Source: Cloacimonetes bacterium UBA5553
Lineage (GTDB): Bacteria; Cloacimonadota; Cloacimonadia; Cloacimonadales; Cloacimonadaceae
Assembly (NCBI GenBank): GCA_002425825.1
Contig: DIMZ01000186.1
Coordinates: 1 to 7,150, forward strand
DNA length: 7,150 nucleotides
Direction of reading: 5' to 3'
The position numbers were made by a program, and so were the translations under genes. The number at the start of each line of letters is the position of its first letter. Positions within the stretch are counted from its first letter, which is position 1. The notes below the pieces were generated by a model. That model did not search any database. It had not been told where the DNA came from and worked only from the letters and a program-made list of their open reading frames with translations. Of the stretch, positions 6,877-7,150 are shown piece by piece.

Positions 6877-7150
6877 CTCTGTTCCTCAGCAGTTTTGCCC
6901 ATCCGAAGCAGGTAATCATGGATGTATCAGTAGCTTTTCCTGCGGCAATATGAGCTTGATAAGTAAGCACATATCAACGAATAGAGTGGTATACTTATAC
7001 TTGCTACTGTCTTTTTGCTTGACTTCAAAGAGCCTCTTGCTGAACTTTGTTTACTATGAGATTTATAAAGATTCTTGGTATCGAATACACATTCTGGCTT
7101 TACGTAATAGCTTGCATTAGCTGGTTTTGCTTACGTCTTTGGGATATAAG

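Larger units (their letters stand above)
6795..7150. other. Intergenic region upstream of the operon, no convincing gene
   Basis: About 356 bases, more AT-rich than the genes. A rightward open frame at 6839-7120 gives a cysteine/serine-rich peptide of no recognisable family and is not called. The part near the adaptor holds the promoter and inverted repeat listed separately. Further out are short dyads: GTATA-CT-TATAC at 6989-7000, AAGAGCCTCTT at 7028-7038 and the palindrome TTACGTAA at 7100-7107; none can be tied to a known regulator. From the right edge a leftward frame is open for 16 codons to a TAA at 7100-7102 and could be the tail of an upstream gene, but all three leftward frames are open at the edge, so this cannot be judged. 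Confidence 0.5.

Noticed and set aside
6908..6943. Inverted pair GCAGG / CCTGC as a terminator
   Set aside because: The 5-bp stem has a 26-nt loop and no following T run, so it is not a credible intrinsic terminator.
6839..7120. Rightward open frame of 93 codons in the intergenic region
   Set aside because: The peptide is rich in Cys, Ser and Leu with no domain or recognisable motif and has no family resemblance. It also overlaps the candidate promoter of the leftward operon.
7100..7150. C-terminal tail of an upstream leftward gene ending at TAA 7100-7102
   Set aside because: Only 16 codons are visible and all three leftward frames are open at the edge, so coding cannot be told from chance.

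Overview
The window holds one compact, leftward (minus-strand) gene cluster of seven genes, from about 6794 down through the left edge, with a non-coding stretch of about 356 bases upstream on the right. All seven reading frames are intact. Junctions are tight: a 10-nt gap, a 4-nt overlap, a 3-nt gap, a 14-nt overlap (with the start chosen here), a 7-nt gap and an 18-nt gap. This looks like a single operon. No rRNA, tRNA, CRISPR array, insertion sequence or convincing terminator was seen.

Order of transcription: (1) a periplasmic adaptor / membrane-fusion protein of the HlyD/MacA type (388 aa); (2) an ABC ATPase of the GldA/NatA type (328 aa); (3) a six-helix ABC-2 permease of the GldF type (240 aa); (4) a GldG-type auxiliary protein with a membrane helix at each end and a large extracytoplasmic domain (525 aa); (5) a membrane-anchored DUF4340 protein (about 308 aa, best read from a TTG start); (6) a small GNAT acetyltransferase (about 143 aa); (7) 6-phosphofructokinase, cut by the left edge (320 residues visible). 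Genes 2-5 form the widespread GldA-GldF-GldG-DUF4340 cassette, an ABC complex of the cell envelope whose substrate is unknown outside a few cases. The adaptor in front suggests, but does not prove, that the complex moves something across or to the outer membrane. The last two genes have no obvious link to export and may simply ride on the same transcript.

The right-hand intergenic region contains a plausible sigma70-like promoter (perfect TTGACA, 17-nt spacer, weak -10) about 30 nt before the adaptor gene. A 6-bp inverted repeat overlaps the -35 box and could be an operator.

Organism: a Gram-negative-type (diderm) bacterium is suggested by the adaptor. Most genes carry clear Shine-Dalgarno sequences (AAAGGAG, AGGAG, GGGAG), and the promoter is TTGACA-like. 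Both argue against a typical Bacteroidota genome, despite the Gld-like genes. The GGGDCPGLN-type phosphofructokinase and the Gld-like/DUF4340 cassette would fit an anaerobic lineage such as Cloacimonadota or a relative. That assignment is inference with low confidence.
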